Shown: positions 26,150 through 34,812 of the stretch, piece after piece
Position numbering within the stretch: the first letter of the stretch is position 1
Layout: every line of letters begins with the position of its first letter
Origin: Pedobacter cryoconitis
GTDB taxonomy: Bacteria > Bacteroidota > Bacteroidia > Sphingobacteriales > Sphingobacteriaceae
Assembly: GCF_003259615.1 (NCBI RefSeq)
Contig: NZ_QLLR01000002.1
Coordinates: forward strand, 248,001-312,000
Length of the DNA stretch: 64,000 bases
Reading direction: 5' to 3'
Notes under the pieces: model-generated
Told to the model about the DNA's origin: nothing
The model's database searches: none
Seen by the model: the letters and a program-made list of their open reading frames with translations, nothing else
Translations under genes and position numbers: made by a program

Positions 26150-26737
26150 ATGTACAAACAAGCCCTGTCCGACTGTATTTTAAAGAGAATAACCATTAGC
26201 CAACCTAATCTGGATACTGTCCTTTCCTATTTCAAAGAACAGCAAGTAGATAAAGAGGAGGTTTTACTCGCTGAAGGAGAGTCTTCTAAAAGGATGTATT
26301 TTGTAAAGAGTGGCTGTCTGCGGATTTATTTTCTGCAAGCCGATGGCGCTGAAGCGACCCGTTACCTGGCTTTTGAAAACAATTTTGCCACTGGTTTAAC
26401 AGGCTTTATCAGTCAGCAACCTTCGCAGGAAAACATTCAGGCACTGGAGAAAACAGAGGTATTATATATTGCGAGGGAGGATTTCTATACCCTGCTCGAT
26501 CAGGTTCCAGAGTGGGGGAAATTTTACAGAAGTTACCTCGAAGCTGCCTATGTAACCAATACCAAAAGGCTGATGAGTTTTATTACAATGGATGCTACAA
26601 CAAGATACCAGTCGCTGATTGCCGAATACCCAACCATTTTGCAACGTCTTTCCAATCGAATGGTTGCGAATTATTTAGGCATTTCTCAGGAAGCCCTGAG
26701 CCGCCTTAAGCACAAATTATTAAACAGTAAACAATGA
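26150..26737 (+). CDS. Crp/Fnr-family transcriptional regulator
   Basis: The 195-residue protein has a cyclic-nucleotide-binding-like beta roll (about 25-110; KEEVLLAEGESSKRMYFVKSG and later EVLYIAREDF) and a C-terminal winged helix with NRMVANYLGISQEALSRLKHK (about 168-188). The residues needed to bind cAMP (RxS) are not evident, as in most short Bacteroidota Crp-like proteins. Its stop overlaps the ATG of the next gene (ATGA), so it is cotranscribed with the siderophore-interacting protein and probably controls it. The stimulus is unknown. Confidence 0.9.
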   Translation: MYKQALSDCILKRITISQPNLDTVLSYFKEQQVDKEEVLLAEGESSKRMYFVKSGCLRIYFLQADGAEATRYLAFENNFATGLTGFISQQPSQENIQALEKTEVLYIAREDFYTLLDQVPEWGKFYRSYLEAAYVTNTKRLMSFITMDATTRYQSLIAEYPTILQRLSNRMVANYLGISQEALSRLKHKLLNSKQ

Positions 26738-27474
26738 ATTCAGCAGCAGAAGAACAAACGCCACAAAAACAAATTATACGTACACTTACCAAAGTTACCG
26801 CCATCAGAGATATTACTCCGCATTTAAGATGTTTCACCTTTCAGGATGAGATCTTCAAAACTGCCGTTGATATGGAACCTGGTGTTAACCTTAAAATACT
26901 TATTCCGCAAAAAGATCAGGAGCCTGTCCGCCGGACTTATACCATCAGAAACCTGAATATAGAAACAGGAGAACTGGAAATTGAATTCTTGCTTCATGGA
27001 GACAATGGCCCCGGAAGTGCCTGGGCCATGAAAGCTAAAATCGGAGACGAACTTGGTATCGGTATGAAACCAGGCAGAGGATTTAATCCCGCCGACTGGT
27101 ATCTTTTAGCCGGGGATGAAACCGCAATTCCGGCTATTGCCGCTATTCTGGAGGCCTTACCAGAAAGTACCAGAGGATTCGCCTTTTTAGAAGCAGACAG
27201 CAGTGCAGATATTTTTACTATCCATACCCGCTCTGCTGTCCGTATTCAATGGTTGACCAGGAAAGGCATACCCGCAGCAGAATCAACCTTACTCTTTGAT
27301 GCCATTAAGGCAACCAGGCTTCCGGCTCCCGGCTTTGAGCCCCGGTTACTTTGGGCGGCTGCAGAATCAAACATAATTAAAGACATCCGCACGTATGCGA
27401 AAGACGAACTACAATTAGATAAAACTGAATTAAAGGCAACAGTTTATTGGACAGCAGGTATCAGTGAAAGCTAG
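26734..27474 (+). CDS. Siderophore-interacting protein (FAD-dependent ferric reductase type)
   Basis: The 246-residue protein matches the SIP/ViuB family: an FAD-binding barrel (about 15-115) with RRTYTIRN, the RxY(S/T) flavin motif, and LHGDNGPGSAWA; then an NAD(P)H-binding SIP domain (about 125-245) with AGDETAIPAIAAIL and LLWAAAES. These cytoplasmic enzymes reduce ferric siderophores and so release iron. The ATG overlaps the stop of the Crp-like gene by four bases. A broken AraC regulator follows. No siderophore receptor is encoded nearby. Confidence 0.92.
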   Translation: MNSAAEEQTPQKQIIRTLTKVTAIRDITPHLRCFTFQDEIFKTAVDMEPGVNLKILIPQKDQEPVRRTYTIRNLNIETGELEIEFLLHGDNGPGSAWAMKAKIGDELGIGMKPGRGFNPADWYLLAGDETAIPAIAAILEALPESTRGFAFLEADSSADIFTIHTRSAVRIQWLTRKGIPAAESTLLFDAIKATRLPAPGFEPRLLWAAAESNIIKDIRTYAKDELQLDKTELKATVYWTAGISES

Positions 27475-27486
27475 TTTAGCTTTTGA

Positions 27487-27852
27487 TTTTCCAGCCCCCT
27501 AACTGCTGCTGAATTTCCATCGGTGCTGAAATCACCTTATGAAATAGACTGTATCCATTATGCCAGGGAATACCTGACTAAAAACATTCATACCCCACCT
27601 TCCTTAGCAGAACTGGCCAAAATAGCCGGGATTAATGAATTTAAGTTAAAGAATGGCTTTAAGGAATTATTTGATACCACGGTATTTGGATACCTGAGTG
27701 AAGTTAAACTTACGGAAGCAAAAGAGCAGTTACTTTCCGGGCTTGCCATCAAAGTGATTTCAGAAAACATGGGTTATTCTTCTGTACAACATTTCAGTAC
27801 TGCTTTTAGTAAGAAATTCGGGATCTCTCCCGGAAAGGTCAAAATGAATTAG
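27487..27852 (+). pseudogene. AraC-family regulator, only the DNA-binding C-terminus left
   Basis: The frame opens after a TGA (27484-27486) and has only GTG (27523) as start candidate, giving 109 residues. These are a complete AraC double helix-turn-helix (SLAELAKIAGINEFKLKNGF, then IKVISENMGYSSVQHFSTAF and GISPGKVK). The bases before the GTG still read as a plausible linker of a longer protein (SSPLTAAEFPSVLKSPYEID), but the sensing domain of 150-200 residues is missing and there is no room for it after the SIP gene. A 5' deletion joining directly behind the SIP gene is the simplest reading. A functional short HTH protein cannot be excluded. Confidence 0.7.
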
Positions 27853-27878
27853 CCAGCTTGATTGACCACACTATTCAT

Positions 27879-27917
27879 AAAAAACGGCTGCCTGTTTTTA
27901 AGCAGACAACCGTTTTA
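27879..27917 (-). terminator. Intrinsic terminator after metQ
   Basis: A 14-bp stem (27881-27894 and 27903-27916) pairs completely only in minus-strand RNA, where two positions are G-U, and is followed there by TTTTTT. It lies about 37 bp after the metQ stop. Confidence 0.8.
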
Positions 27918-27953
27918 TTTAAAGGCTTTAATTATAGTTTGCCAGGCCGGTTC

Positions 27954-28772
27954 TTACCAGCCTTTAACAGCACCACCTTTGAATATCTTAGCAGCAGCTT
28001 CCGCTACCTCGTCCGATTGAAAGGCCTTTACAAATTTCTTGATCTTTTCCTCATCCTTGTTATCTTCTCTGGATACAATGATATTTACATAAGGTGATTT
28101 CTTATCTTCTACAATCAGCCCGTCACGGTCCGCAATTAAGCCTACGGAAGTAGCGAAAGTATTGTTAATGATTGCAATGGTCACATTCTGATCATCCATT
28201 GCTCTTGGCAATTGAGGGGCTTCCAGCTCAACAATTTTCAACTTTTTAGGATTGTCGATGATGTCATTTACAGTAGGCAACAGTCCTACGCCATCTTTTA
28301 ATTTCAGTAAGCCTGATTTTTGTAAAAGAAGTAAAGCGCGGCCACCATTAGTTGGATCATTAGGAATGATAATCGTATTTCCTTCTTTTAACTCTTCTAT
28401 TTTCTTAATTTTTTTAGAATAACCTGCCAATGGGAAAACGAAAGTATTGCCCTGAATTGCAAATTTATAACCACGTTGCTTAGTCTGTACATCCAGGTAA
28501 GGTTTATTCTGGAATACATTTACATCCAGATCACCCTGGCTTAACGCTTCATTCGGCATGACGAAGTCATTGAATTGTACCAATTCCACGTCCAGTCCAA
28601 ATTTCTCTTTGGCAACTTTCTGAGCAGCCTCAGCCACTGCAAATTCCGGTCCTGATTCTACACCTACTTTAATATGGTTCGGGTCGCTCTTTTTAGCACC
28701 TCCGCCGCAGCTGAACAAGGATACTGAAGCGATTATAGCTACAGCTGCCAGTAAATTGATTTTCATTTTCAT
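27954..28772 (-). CDS. metQ: Methionine ABC transporter substrate-binding lipoprotein MetQ
   Basis: The 272-residue protein has a lipoprotein signal (hydrophobic run ending SLFSC, with GGGAKK after the Cys) and the NlpA/MetQ fold: HIKVGVESGPEF at the start, VELVQFNDFVMPNEAL, then NVFQNKPYLD and the IIPNDPTNGGRALLLLQ block. It binds methionine outside the inner membrane and hands it to MetI. It lies 79 bp after metI and ends before a terminator, so it is the last gene of metNIQ. ATG codons at 28772 and 28766 are both possible. Confidence 0.95.
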   Translation of the reverse strand: MKMKINLLAAVAIIASVSLFSCGGGAKKSDPNHIKVGVESGPEFAVAEAAQKVAKEKFGLDVELVQFNDFVMPNEALSQGDLDVNVFQNKPYLDVQTKQRGYKFAIQGNTFVFPLAGYSKKIKKIEELKEGNTIIIPNDPTNGGRALLLLQKSGLLKLKDGVGLLPTVNDIIDNPKKLKIVELEAPQLPRAMDDQNVTIAIINNTFATSVGLIADRDGLIVEDKKSPYVNIIVSREDNKDEEKIKKFVKAFQSDEVAEAAAKIFKGGAVKGW

Positions 28773-28851
28773 CAGTATATATTGTTGTTTTTTTTTGAAA
28801 GTATTAATTATTCTTTAATGCAGACTAGATTCTTAAGGCCGTAATCCTGAC

Positions 28852-29508
28852 TTATTTCCTGTGGTCTACACGTTTAGCCAGGAAATCTCCGGTAAACTGG
28901 ATCGCAAAAACCAGCGCAACCAGCACGATCAATACCGTGTTCATCACCAGTACATCATACCCCACATATCCATATTGATAACCGATCTGTCCTAAACCAC
29001 CCGCACCAACTGCACCACCCATTGCTGAATAACCAACAAGCGTGATTAAAGTAATCGAAGCTGTATTAATTAGTGAAGGCAGCGCTTCAGGTAATAATAC
29101 CTTATAAACGATTTGAAAAGGAGTTGCCCCCATCGCCCTTGCAGCCTCAACCAGTCCACCCGGTACCTCTATTAGGCTATTCTCTACCATTCTGGCAATA
29201 AAAGGTGCTGCACCAATACTTAAAGGCACTAAAGCAGCTTCAATTCCAATAGAAGTTCCAACCAGCATTCTTGTAAAAGGGATCATCCAGACAATCAGAA
29301 TAATAAACGGAATAGAGCGGAAAACGTTTACGAAAACCGATACAACATTATTCAGTGTTCTGTTTTCCAGCACCTGACCTTTTCGGGTCAGAAAAAGCAT
29401 GACCCCGGTTGGCAGTCCGATTACAAAACCAAAAAAGCCCGAGACAAATGTCATCACTATAGTTTCCCATGTCCCTTTGAACATCATTAAAATCATCGCA
29501 TCAGACAT
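28852..29508 (-). CDS. metI: Methionine ABC transporter permease MetI
   Basis: The 218-residue inner-membrane protein has five predicted helices and the binding-protein-dependent permease loop [24 protein letters not shown] (about residues 129-152), which docks on the ATPase. The other conserved segment is [19 protein letters not shown]. It forms the channel of the D-methionine and L-methionine importer with MetN and MetQ. Its ATG lies inside the 3' end of metN (8-bp overlap), so translation is coupled. Confidence 0.95.
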   Translation of the reverse strand: MSDAMILMMFKGTWETIVMTFVSGFFGFVIGLPTGVMLFLTRKGQVLENRTLNNVVSVFVNVFRSIPFIILIVWMIPFTRMLVGTSIGIEAALVPLSIGAAPFIARMVENSLIEVPGGLVEAARAMGATPFQIVYKVLLPEALPSLINTASITLITLVGYSAMGGAVGAGGLGQIGYQYGYVGYDVLVMNTVLIVLVALVFAIQFTGDFLAKRVDHRK

Positions 29509-30532
29509 ACCCTAAAACCTCCACTTTGATCTGTTTTTCTTCATAATAAGCTATTGCCTTCAGGTTATCTTCCTGTGCGCCGGAAACTTCAATTACCATG
29601 GCACCAAATTTAACACCTCCCGCATATTCAATTTGTGCGTAAATAATATTGTTGTTGAGATTGAATAACCTGCTCACCTGTGAAAGTACAGGATCATCTA
29701 CCGACTGCCCGGTAAATTCAAGTTTTAATAACGGCTTTTTATCTGCTGTCAGCGTCGGACTCAATCTTTCCAGATACGTTTCCGGAATGTTTATTTTTAA
29801 AGATGACGCGATAAATTCACGGGTCAGTTCTGCTTTTGGATGTGCGAAAATTTCGCTGACAGTTCCCTGTTCAATTAATTTACCCGCACTGATCACCGCA
29901 ACTTCATCACAGATATTTTTCACAACATCCATTTCGTGGGTAATCAGTAAAATCGTAATGTTCAGCCTTTTATTAATATCTTTTAATAAGGTAAGGATAG
30001 ACTTTGTAGTAGCCGGGTCCAAAGCACTTGTTGCTTCATCACATAACAGTACTTTTGGATTACTCGCCAGGGTCCTGGCAATCGCAACCCGTTGTTTCTG
30101 TCCACCGGATAAATTAGCAGGATAATCTTTCCCTTTATCTTCTAACCCAACCAGGGCCAGTAATTCCGCAACTCTTTCTTGTATTTGCGCCGCAGGCATC
30201 TTATCGAGCTCCAAAGGAAAAGCAATGTTTTCAGAAACCGTTCTGGAGGATAATAGATTGAAATGCTGAAAGATCATACCGATCTGTCTTCTTTCTTTAG
30301 CCAGCGCTGCCGGTGATAAATCAATCAGGTTCAGCCCATCTACGATAACCTCACCAGATGTTGGTCTTTCCAACAAATTCACACAGCGGATCAAGGTGCT
30401 TTTTCCTGCGCCTGATGCCCCGATCACCCCATAGATTTTACCTTTCGGCACGGTCAGAGAAACGTCCGACAAGGCCGTAATCTCCCTGTTTTTCTGATGA
30501 AATTGTTTAGTTATATTTTTTAATACAATCAT
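29501..30532 (-). CDS. metN: Methionine ABC transporter ATP-binding protein MetN
   Basis: The 343-residue ATPase has Walker [10 protein letters not shown], the Q-loop MIFQHFNLL, signature LSGGQKQR, Walker [13 protein letters not shown] and switch His in ITHEMD. The C-terminal 90 residues (from about 255) form the NIL/ACT-like domain, which in MetN proteins binds methionine and inhibits transport when the amino acid is plentiful. I chose the ATG at 30530-30532 ([11 protein letters not shown]), which fits the family start; ATG 30559 would add nine residues. First gene of metNIQ. Confidence 0.94.
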   Translation of the reverse strand: MIVLKNITKQFHQKNREITALSDVSLTVPKGKIYGVIGASGAGKSTLIRCVNLLERPTSGEVIVDGLNLIDLSPAALAKERRQIGMIFQHFNLLSSRTVSENIAFPLELDKMPAAQIQERVAELLALVGLEDKGKDYPANLSGGQKQRVAIARTLASNPKVLLCDEATSALDPATTKSILTLLKDINKRLNITILLITHEMDVVKNICDEVAVISAGKLIEQGTVSEIFAHPKAELTREFIASSLKINIPETYLERLSPTLTADKKPLLKLEFTGQSVDDPVLSQVSRLFNLNNNIIYAQIEYAGGVKFGAMVIEVSGAQEDNLKAIAYYEEKQIKVEVLGYV

Positions 30533-30563
30533 GTTCGGCGCAAAAGTAATAATAATCATCAAT

Positions 30564-30584
30564 AGTCTATTATATTTATAGACT
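30564..30584. promoter_or_regulatory. Inverted repeat upstream of metN
   Basis: AGTCTAT (30564-30570) and ATAGACT (30578-30584) form a perfect 7-bp dyad with a 7-bp AT spacer, 32 bp upstream of the chosen metN start. There is no SAM riboswitch-like fold in the short leader, so a protein operator for methionine control is a reasonable guess. Confidence 0.45.
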
Positions 30585-30604
30585 TTAACTGTCAGGGAGA
30601 TATA

Positions 30605-30633
30605 AAAAAAGGCACTCTAAAAGTGCCTTTTTT
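30605..30633 (-). terminator. Terminator after the zinc alcohol dehydrogenase gene
   Basis: A 12-bp stem AAAAAAGGCACT with loop CTAAA and complement AGTGCCTTTTTT. Both strands give a T-rich end, so it could stop transcription from either side. It lies 27 bp after the dehydrogenase stop and before the metN promoter region. Confidence 0.85.
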
Positions 30634-30659
30634 CTATTTATTATTCAAATTACCAATTC

Positions 30660-31706
30660 CTAATTCAAGGAGGCCATATCAATCACAAAACGGTAATGAA
30701 CATCACCGGCAAGCGTACGCTCATAAGCTTCGTTGATCTGATCAATATTGATCATTTCTACATCCGAAGTGATATTATGTTCCGCGCAGTAATCCAGCAT
30801 TTCCTGAGTCTCTTTAATTCCTCCTACTAAAGAACCAACCAGACTACGACGGCCACCAATCAATTGGAAGGCCTGCACATCCGAAGGTTTAGGCGGTACA
30901 CCTAACAAGACCATTACCCCGTTGGTGCGTAATAGTGCCAGGTATTCATTGTAATCATGTTCCGCAGATACCGTATCAATGATATAATCAAAGCTATTAG
31001 CCAGCTTTTTCATTGTTTCCTTTTCAGTAGTGATCTCAAAATGATGTGCACCTAATTGCTGTGCATCTTTTTCTTTACTTTTAGAACGGCTTAATACTGT
31101 TACCTCCGCACCCATTGAAGCGGCAATTTTCACAGCCATATGTCCTAAACCACCCAAACCAACAACTGCCAGTTTATCTCCTTTTTTAACATTCCAGTGC
31201 TTCAACGGAGAGTAAGTAGTAATTCCTGCACATAATAACGGGGCTACTTTTTCAAGAGGTAATTTATCAGACACACTTAAAACAAATTTCTGTGTCACTA
31301 CGATATGGCTGGAATAACCACCATACGTAATTGTTTTTTTATCCTGTAAAAGCGAGTTATAGGTTTGTGAATGTCCATTTTCACAATATTGCTCATTGTC
31401 TTCTTCGCAGTTTCTGCAATGGCCACAAGAGTCTACAAAACAGCCTACACCAACAGTATCCCCAACTTTAAAACGGGTCACCTGGTTTCCGACTTTTGTT
31501 ACTTTCCCAACAATTTCGTGTCCTGGAACAACAGGGTACATCGATCCTCCCCATTCATTTCTTGCGGTATGTATATCTGAATGGCATACACCACAGTATA
31601 AGATTTTGATTTCTACATCATCAGCACCTGGCTCACGACGGTCTAACTGATAGGGAGCAAGTGGTTTATCAGCGCTCTGCGCCGCATAGGATTTTACTGC
31701 TTTCAT
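30660..31706 (-). CDS. Zinc-dependent NAD(P) alcohol dehydrogenase (cinnamyl-alcohol dehydrogenase/YahK type)
   Basis: The 348-residue protein has the catalytic zinc motif CGVCHSDIH and GHEIVGKV near the N-terminus, the four structural-zinc cysteines in CGHCRNCEEDNEQYC (about 100-114), and the dinucleotide motif VVGLGGLGHMAVK (about 182-194). The basic residues after the second strand (SRSKSKE) suggest NADPH. Enzymes of this group reduce a broad range of aldehydes, so detoxification is the likely role. It is monocistronic, flanked by a terminator, and followed upstream by an unrelated MDR gene on the same strand 109 bp away. Confidence 0.93.
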   Translation of the reverse strand: MKAVKSYAAQSADKPLAPYQLDRREPGADDVEIKILYCGVCHSDIHTARNEWGGSMYPVVPGHEIVGKVTKVGNQVTRFKVGDTVGVGCFVDSCGHCRNCEEDNEQYCENGHSQTYNSLLQDKKTITYGGYSSHIVVTQKFVLSVSDKLPLEKVAPLLCAGITTYSPLKHWNVKKGDKLAVVGLGGLGHMAVKIAASMGAEVTVLSRSKSKEKDAQQLGAHHFEITTEKETMKKLANSFDYIIDTVSAEHDYNEYLALLRTNGVMVLLGVPPKPSDVQAFQLIGGRRSLVGSLVGGIKETQEMLDYCAEHNITSDVEMINIDQINEAYERTLAGDVHYRFVIDMASLN

Positions 31707-31815
31707 CGTTTTTCAATTATTTAGTGTTACAACAAATATAAAGACAAAAGTTACCGCCATTTTGTTCATTATATTTTTGTTCGCCTCGCGAGAATCAGCA
31801 AGATGCCTTGATCTA

Positions 31816-32760
31816 TTAAATAATAAAAACTGTTTTGCCCAGTGCTTTTCCCGTCCGGCTTTTAGCAATGGCCTCTGGGGCGGCACTCAACGGAATTGTT
31901 TGAACAGGGATCTCAATTTGACCAGCTTCGATCATTTCACTCACTCCTTCCAATAGCGCGACGCTTCCTTTAACTTCAAAATTACCACCGCGAATATTCC
32001 TGGTTTTTAGTTGCTCTGCATCAGCAGATCCGATTGTTGTTAAAGCAATTCCTGCTGGTTTAACCAGTAAGGTAAGCTGATCAAATGCTTCCGGAGAACT
32101 TGCCAGGTCTATTAAAGCATCAATTCCTTCAGGATAAGCTGCCTTAACTTGCGCAACCAGGTTTCCTGCTGAATAATCAAAGGTAACAGCTGCCCCTGCT
32201 TTTTTAATGCTGCTTTCTGCTTCGCCACCTCTGGCTGTGGCCAAAACCTTAATGCCGTTTAAAGCTGCAAAAACAGTAGCAAATGTACCCACGCCACCTG
32301 TAGCGCCAACAATCAGTAAGGTTTTGTCTTTAGCCAGTCCGATTTCCCTGACCAGTTGAAAAGCAGTCATACCGGCTACCGGAAATGCTGCTGCCTGCTC
32401 AAATGATAAACCTGGAGGCATTTTAGTCACAATAGCTTTTTCAGGTACTGAAATATATTCCGCGTAAGTCCCTTCCCCTACAGGTTCATGCAGCATTTGC
32501 CCATATACTTTATCTCCAACTTTTAAACGGCTAACACCTTCACCAATCTCTTCAATCACTCCTGCCCCATCTACACCTAATATCATAGGAAATATATGTG
32601 GCATTTTCCCATCAAGCATTCCATCAGCAATACGCCAATCCGTTGGGTTAAGCCCTGCTGCTTTTAATTTAATCAGGAGGTATCCGGGTTTTACGACTGG
32701 CTTTAAAGTTTCTATTAATTCCGGAGCATCTTTAAATGCTTTGACTACAACTGCTTTCAT
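31816..32760 (-). CDS. Zinc-independent NADP-dependent oxidoreductase (quinone oxidoreductase-like MDR)
   Basis: The 314-residue protein is a medium-chain dehydrogenase/reductase without zinc ligands. The substrate domain has GLNPTDWRIADGML and GVDGAGVIEEIG, and the cofactor domain has LLIVGATGGVGTFATVFA (about 147-164). Related enzymes reduce quinones or enones with NADPH. A 15-bp direct repeat sits immediately upstream of its ATG. It is divergent from the MscS gene. Confidence 0.9.
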   Translation of the reverse strand: MKAVVVKAFKDAPELIETLKPVVKPGYLLIKLKAAGLNPTDWRIADGMLDGKMPHIFPMILGVDGAGVIEEIGEGVSRLKVGDKVYGQMLHEPVGEGTYAEYISVPEKAIVTKMPPGLSFEQAAAFPVAGMTAFQLVREIGLAKDKTLLIVGATGGVGTFATVFAALNGIKVLATARGGEAESSIKKAGAAVTFDYSAGNLVAQVKAAYPEGIDALIDLASSPEAFDQLTLLVKPAGIALTTIGSADAEQLKTRNIRGGNFEVKGSVALLEGVSEMIEAGQIEIPVQTIPLSAAPEAIAKSRTGKALGKTVFII

Positions 32761-32761
32761 A

Positions 32762-32798
32762 GATAGATGAATTGTTATTTAATGATAGATGAATTGTT
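32762..32798. repeat. 15-bp direct repeat, 22-bp period, just before an oxidoreductase gene
   Basis: GATAGATGAATTGTT occurs at 32762-32776 and 32784-32798. The two copies lie two helical turns apart, on the same face of DNA, within the leader of the oxidoreductase gene (ATG at 32758-32760). They may be operator half-sites or a simple tandem duplication. Confidence 0.75.
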
Positions 32799-32933
32799 CC
32801 TTAGTTAGCCATATATATCGTGCCATAAGTTCAAAAACGAGGAATTTATTAGGATGTGGAAAAAACATGGCATCATAAATGTTAAATTTAAAACAATCTG
32901 CAACAATGGCTTTACAGCTATAAAAAACAACAT

Positions 32934-33770
32934 ATGAATAGAATAGAACTCAATTTAGAACGTTTGCTTGATACATTTATCAGCAAACTCCCTACACTAT
33001 TACTGGCGCTGATCACTTTATTAATAGGATTCTGGTTAATCAAATTCTTAGTCAGATTTTTGAATAATCACCTGAATAAAGGAAAAATAGATCTTTCACT
33101 TTCCAACTTTTTGATCAGTATTTTAAAAGTTGTGCTTTACATTCTTTTATTGGTAACCGTTGCCTCCACTTTAGGCATTGAGACTTCTTCTTTTGTAGCA
33201 ATTTTAGCTGCTTCTGGTCTGGCTGTAGGTCTGGCGCTTCAGGGAAGTCTTTCTAATTTTGCAGGCGGGGTATTGATCCTGTTGTTCAAACCTTTTAAAG
33301 TAGGCCACTTTATTTCATCCAGTAACAACGTAAATGGGACAGTACTTAAAATTGACATTCTTTATACCACTTTAAAGGCGGGAAACGGAACTACAGTTTA
33401 TGCACCAAATGGCCCGCTGGCCAATGCAGTCATCAACAATGTTTCTGACAATATAAACCGGATGCAGGAGTACAGTATCGGGATTTCTTACGATGCTAAT
33501 ATAGATACCGCGAGAAAAGTTATCCTGAATGTACTGACTAATGATCAGCTGATTTTGAAAGATCCGGCTCCGGTTGTTTTAGTGTCTTCCCTGGGAGATA
33601 ATGCAGTCAACCTGACGATCAGGTCGTGGTCTGCGAATGGAGATTTCTGGCCAACTTATCACCGTAATTTTCAATTACTTAAAGAAGCACTGGATCAAAA
33701 TAATATTGGCATCCCTTATCCGCAGCGGGAGATACATATTATTCCCGCCAGTTCGGATTTACCGGGTTAG
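32934..33770 (+). CDS. Small-conductance mechanosensitive channel (MscS family)
   Basis: The 278-residue protein has three N-terminal membrane helices, the third being the pore helix with GLAVGLALQGSLSNFAGGVLIL (close to the MscS pattern of Ala and Gly packing), followed by LLFKPFKVGHFI and the beta domain with VYAPNGPLANAVINN. At this length it is the minimal MscS form. It opens on membrane tension and releases solutes during osmotic downshock. Single gene between a divergent oxidoreductase and a strong terminator. Confidence 0.94.
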   Translation: MNRIELNLERLLDTFISKLPTLLLALITLLIGFWLIKFLVRFLNNHLNKGKIDLSLSNFLISILKVVLYILLLVTVASTLGIETSSFVAILAASGLAVGLALQGSLSNFAGGVLILLFKPFKVGHFISSSNNVNGTVLKIDILYTTLKAGNGTTVYAPNGPLANAVINNVSDNINRMQEYSIGISYDANIDTARKVILNVLTNDQLILKDPAPVVLVSSLGDNAVNLTIRSWSANGDFWPTYHRNFQLLKEALDQNNIGIPYPQREIHIIPASSDLPG

Positions 33771-33805
33771 CCCTGCTTACAAGCACACGAACAAATCCGA
33801 AAAAC

Positions 33806-33848
33806 AAAAACCGTGTTCCTGCAAAAGACGAGCAGGAACACGGTTTTT
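33806..33848 (+). terminator. Terminator after the MscS gene
   Basis: A 17-bp perfect stem (33806-33822 with 33832-33848), loop AAAAGACGA, ending in five T. It starts 35 bp after the MscS stop. Confidence 0.88.
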
Positions 33849-33908
33849 CTCCTGAATACTCCGGCATCCAGTTTTTTTAATCGTATTTAAAAGTAGTAGC
33901 TTTACGCG

Positions 33909-34748
33909 ATGAAGCATTTAACTTTCCTTTTATTATTTGTTGCCTTGTTCGGCAGCGTTTCCAGAAGCCAGGATAAAACCACCAGCATACAGACTTCAAC
34001 CAAACCCTTTTCATTAGGGATAACTGATGAAATTCAATCTGCTGAATTAACAGAAAAAAGAATATTAAACATCTATTTACCTGAAGATTATGACCAGGAT
34101 ACAAAAACCACTTACCCGGTTATTTATCTTTTAGATGGATCTGCCAATGAAGATTTTATCCATATAGCAGGTCTTGTTCAATATTGCACCATGATACAGA
34201 CCATGCCTAAATCAATTGTTGTGGGTATCGCAAATATTGACAGAAAAAGAGATTTCACTTTCCCTACTACTGTTCAGCAGGATTTAAAAGATTTCCCAAC
34301 GACAGGAAAATCAGAAAAATTCATGACTTTTGTAGAGAAGGATTTACAGCCCTACATTCAGCAGAAATACAGAACCAATGCGTCAAAAACCATTATTGGC
34401 CAGTCATTAGGCGGTTTATTTGCTACTGAGGTATTGCTGAAAAAACCTGAACTTTTCAATAATTATGTCATCATCAGCCCAAGTTTATGGTGGGATAATG
34501 AATCCCTGCTTGCAAAAGCACCCGGCCTGTTAAAATCAGCCTCAGCTAAAAATATCAAAGTATATCTTTCTGTAGGTACAGAAGGTAAAGTGATGGAAAA
34601 TGATGCAGCCAGCCTTGCAGCAGTCTTAAAAAAATCGGCAAATCAGAATTTCCAGGTTACCTTTAACCCAATGCCAGCAGAAAACCACTTAACCATTTTG
34701 CATAATAGTACGTATAAAGCATTTGAAGTATTGAATGCTAAGAAATAA
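33909..34748 (+). CDS. Exported alpha/beta-hydrolase, putative esterase (Fes/IroE-like fold)
   Basis: The 279-residue protein has a signal peptide (MKHLTFLLLFVALFGSVSRSQ) and the PF00756 esterase pattern: KRILNIYLPEDY, PVIYLLDGSANEDF, the nucleophile elbow IGQSLGGLFA (Ser of GQSLGG, about 165), ISPSLWWDN, and a late ENHLTI containing the catalytic His. Members hydrolyse esters such as siderophore lactones or acyl groups on sugars; nothing nearby identifies the substrate. It precedes an AraC gene by 64 bp on the same strand. Confidence 0.88.
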   Translation: MKHLTFLLLFVALFGSVSRSQDKTTSIQTSTKPFSLGITDEIQSAELTEKRILNIYLPEDYDQDTKTTYPVIYLLDGSANEDFIHIAGLVQYCTMIQTMPKSIVVGIANIDRKRDFTFPTTVQQDLKDFPTTGKSEKFMTFVEKDLQPYIQQKYRTNASKTIIGQSLGGLFATEVLLKKPELFNNYVIISPSLWWDNESLLAKAPGLLKSASAKNIKVYLSVGTEGKVMENDAASLAAVLKKSANQNFQVTFNPMPAENHLTILHNSTYKAFEVLNAKK

Positions 34749-34812
34749 AACCAGGTCAGCGATAACAATGACCTGCTGCTTTACGTTAATAAATACAGCA
34801 ACAAGCCACTAA

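Noticed and set aside
27858..28097. Plus-strand frame of 79 codons across the metQ 3' end
   Set aside because: It lies over the metQ terminator and antisense to metQ, and has no recognisable features.
30533..30604. SAM riboswitch before metN
   Set aside because: The leader is too short and lacks the conserved multi-helix core; only a 7-bp dyad is present.
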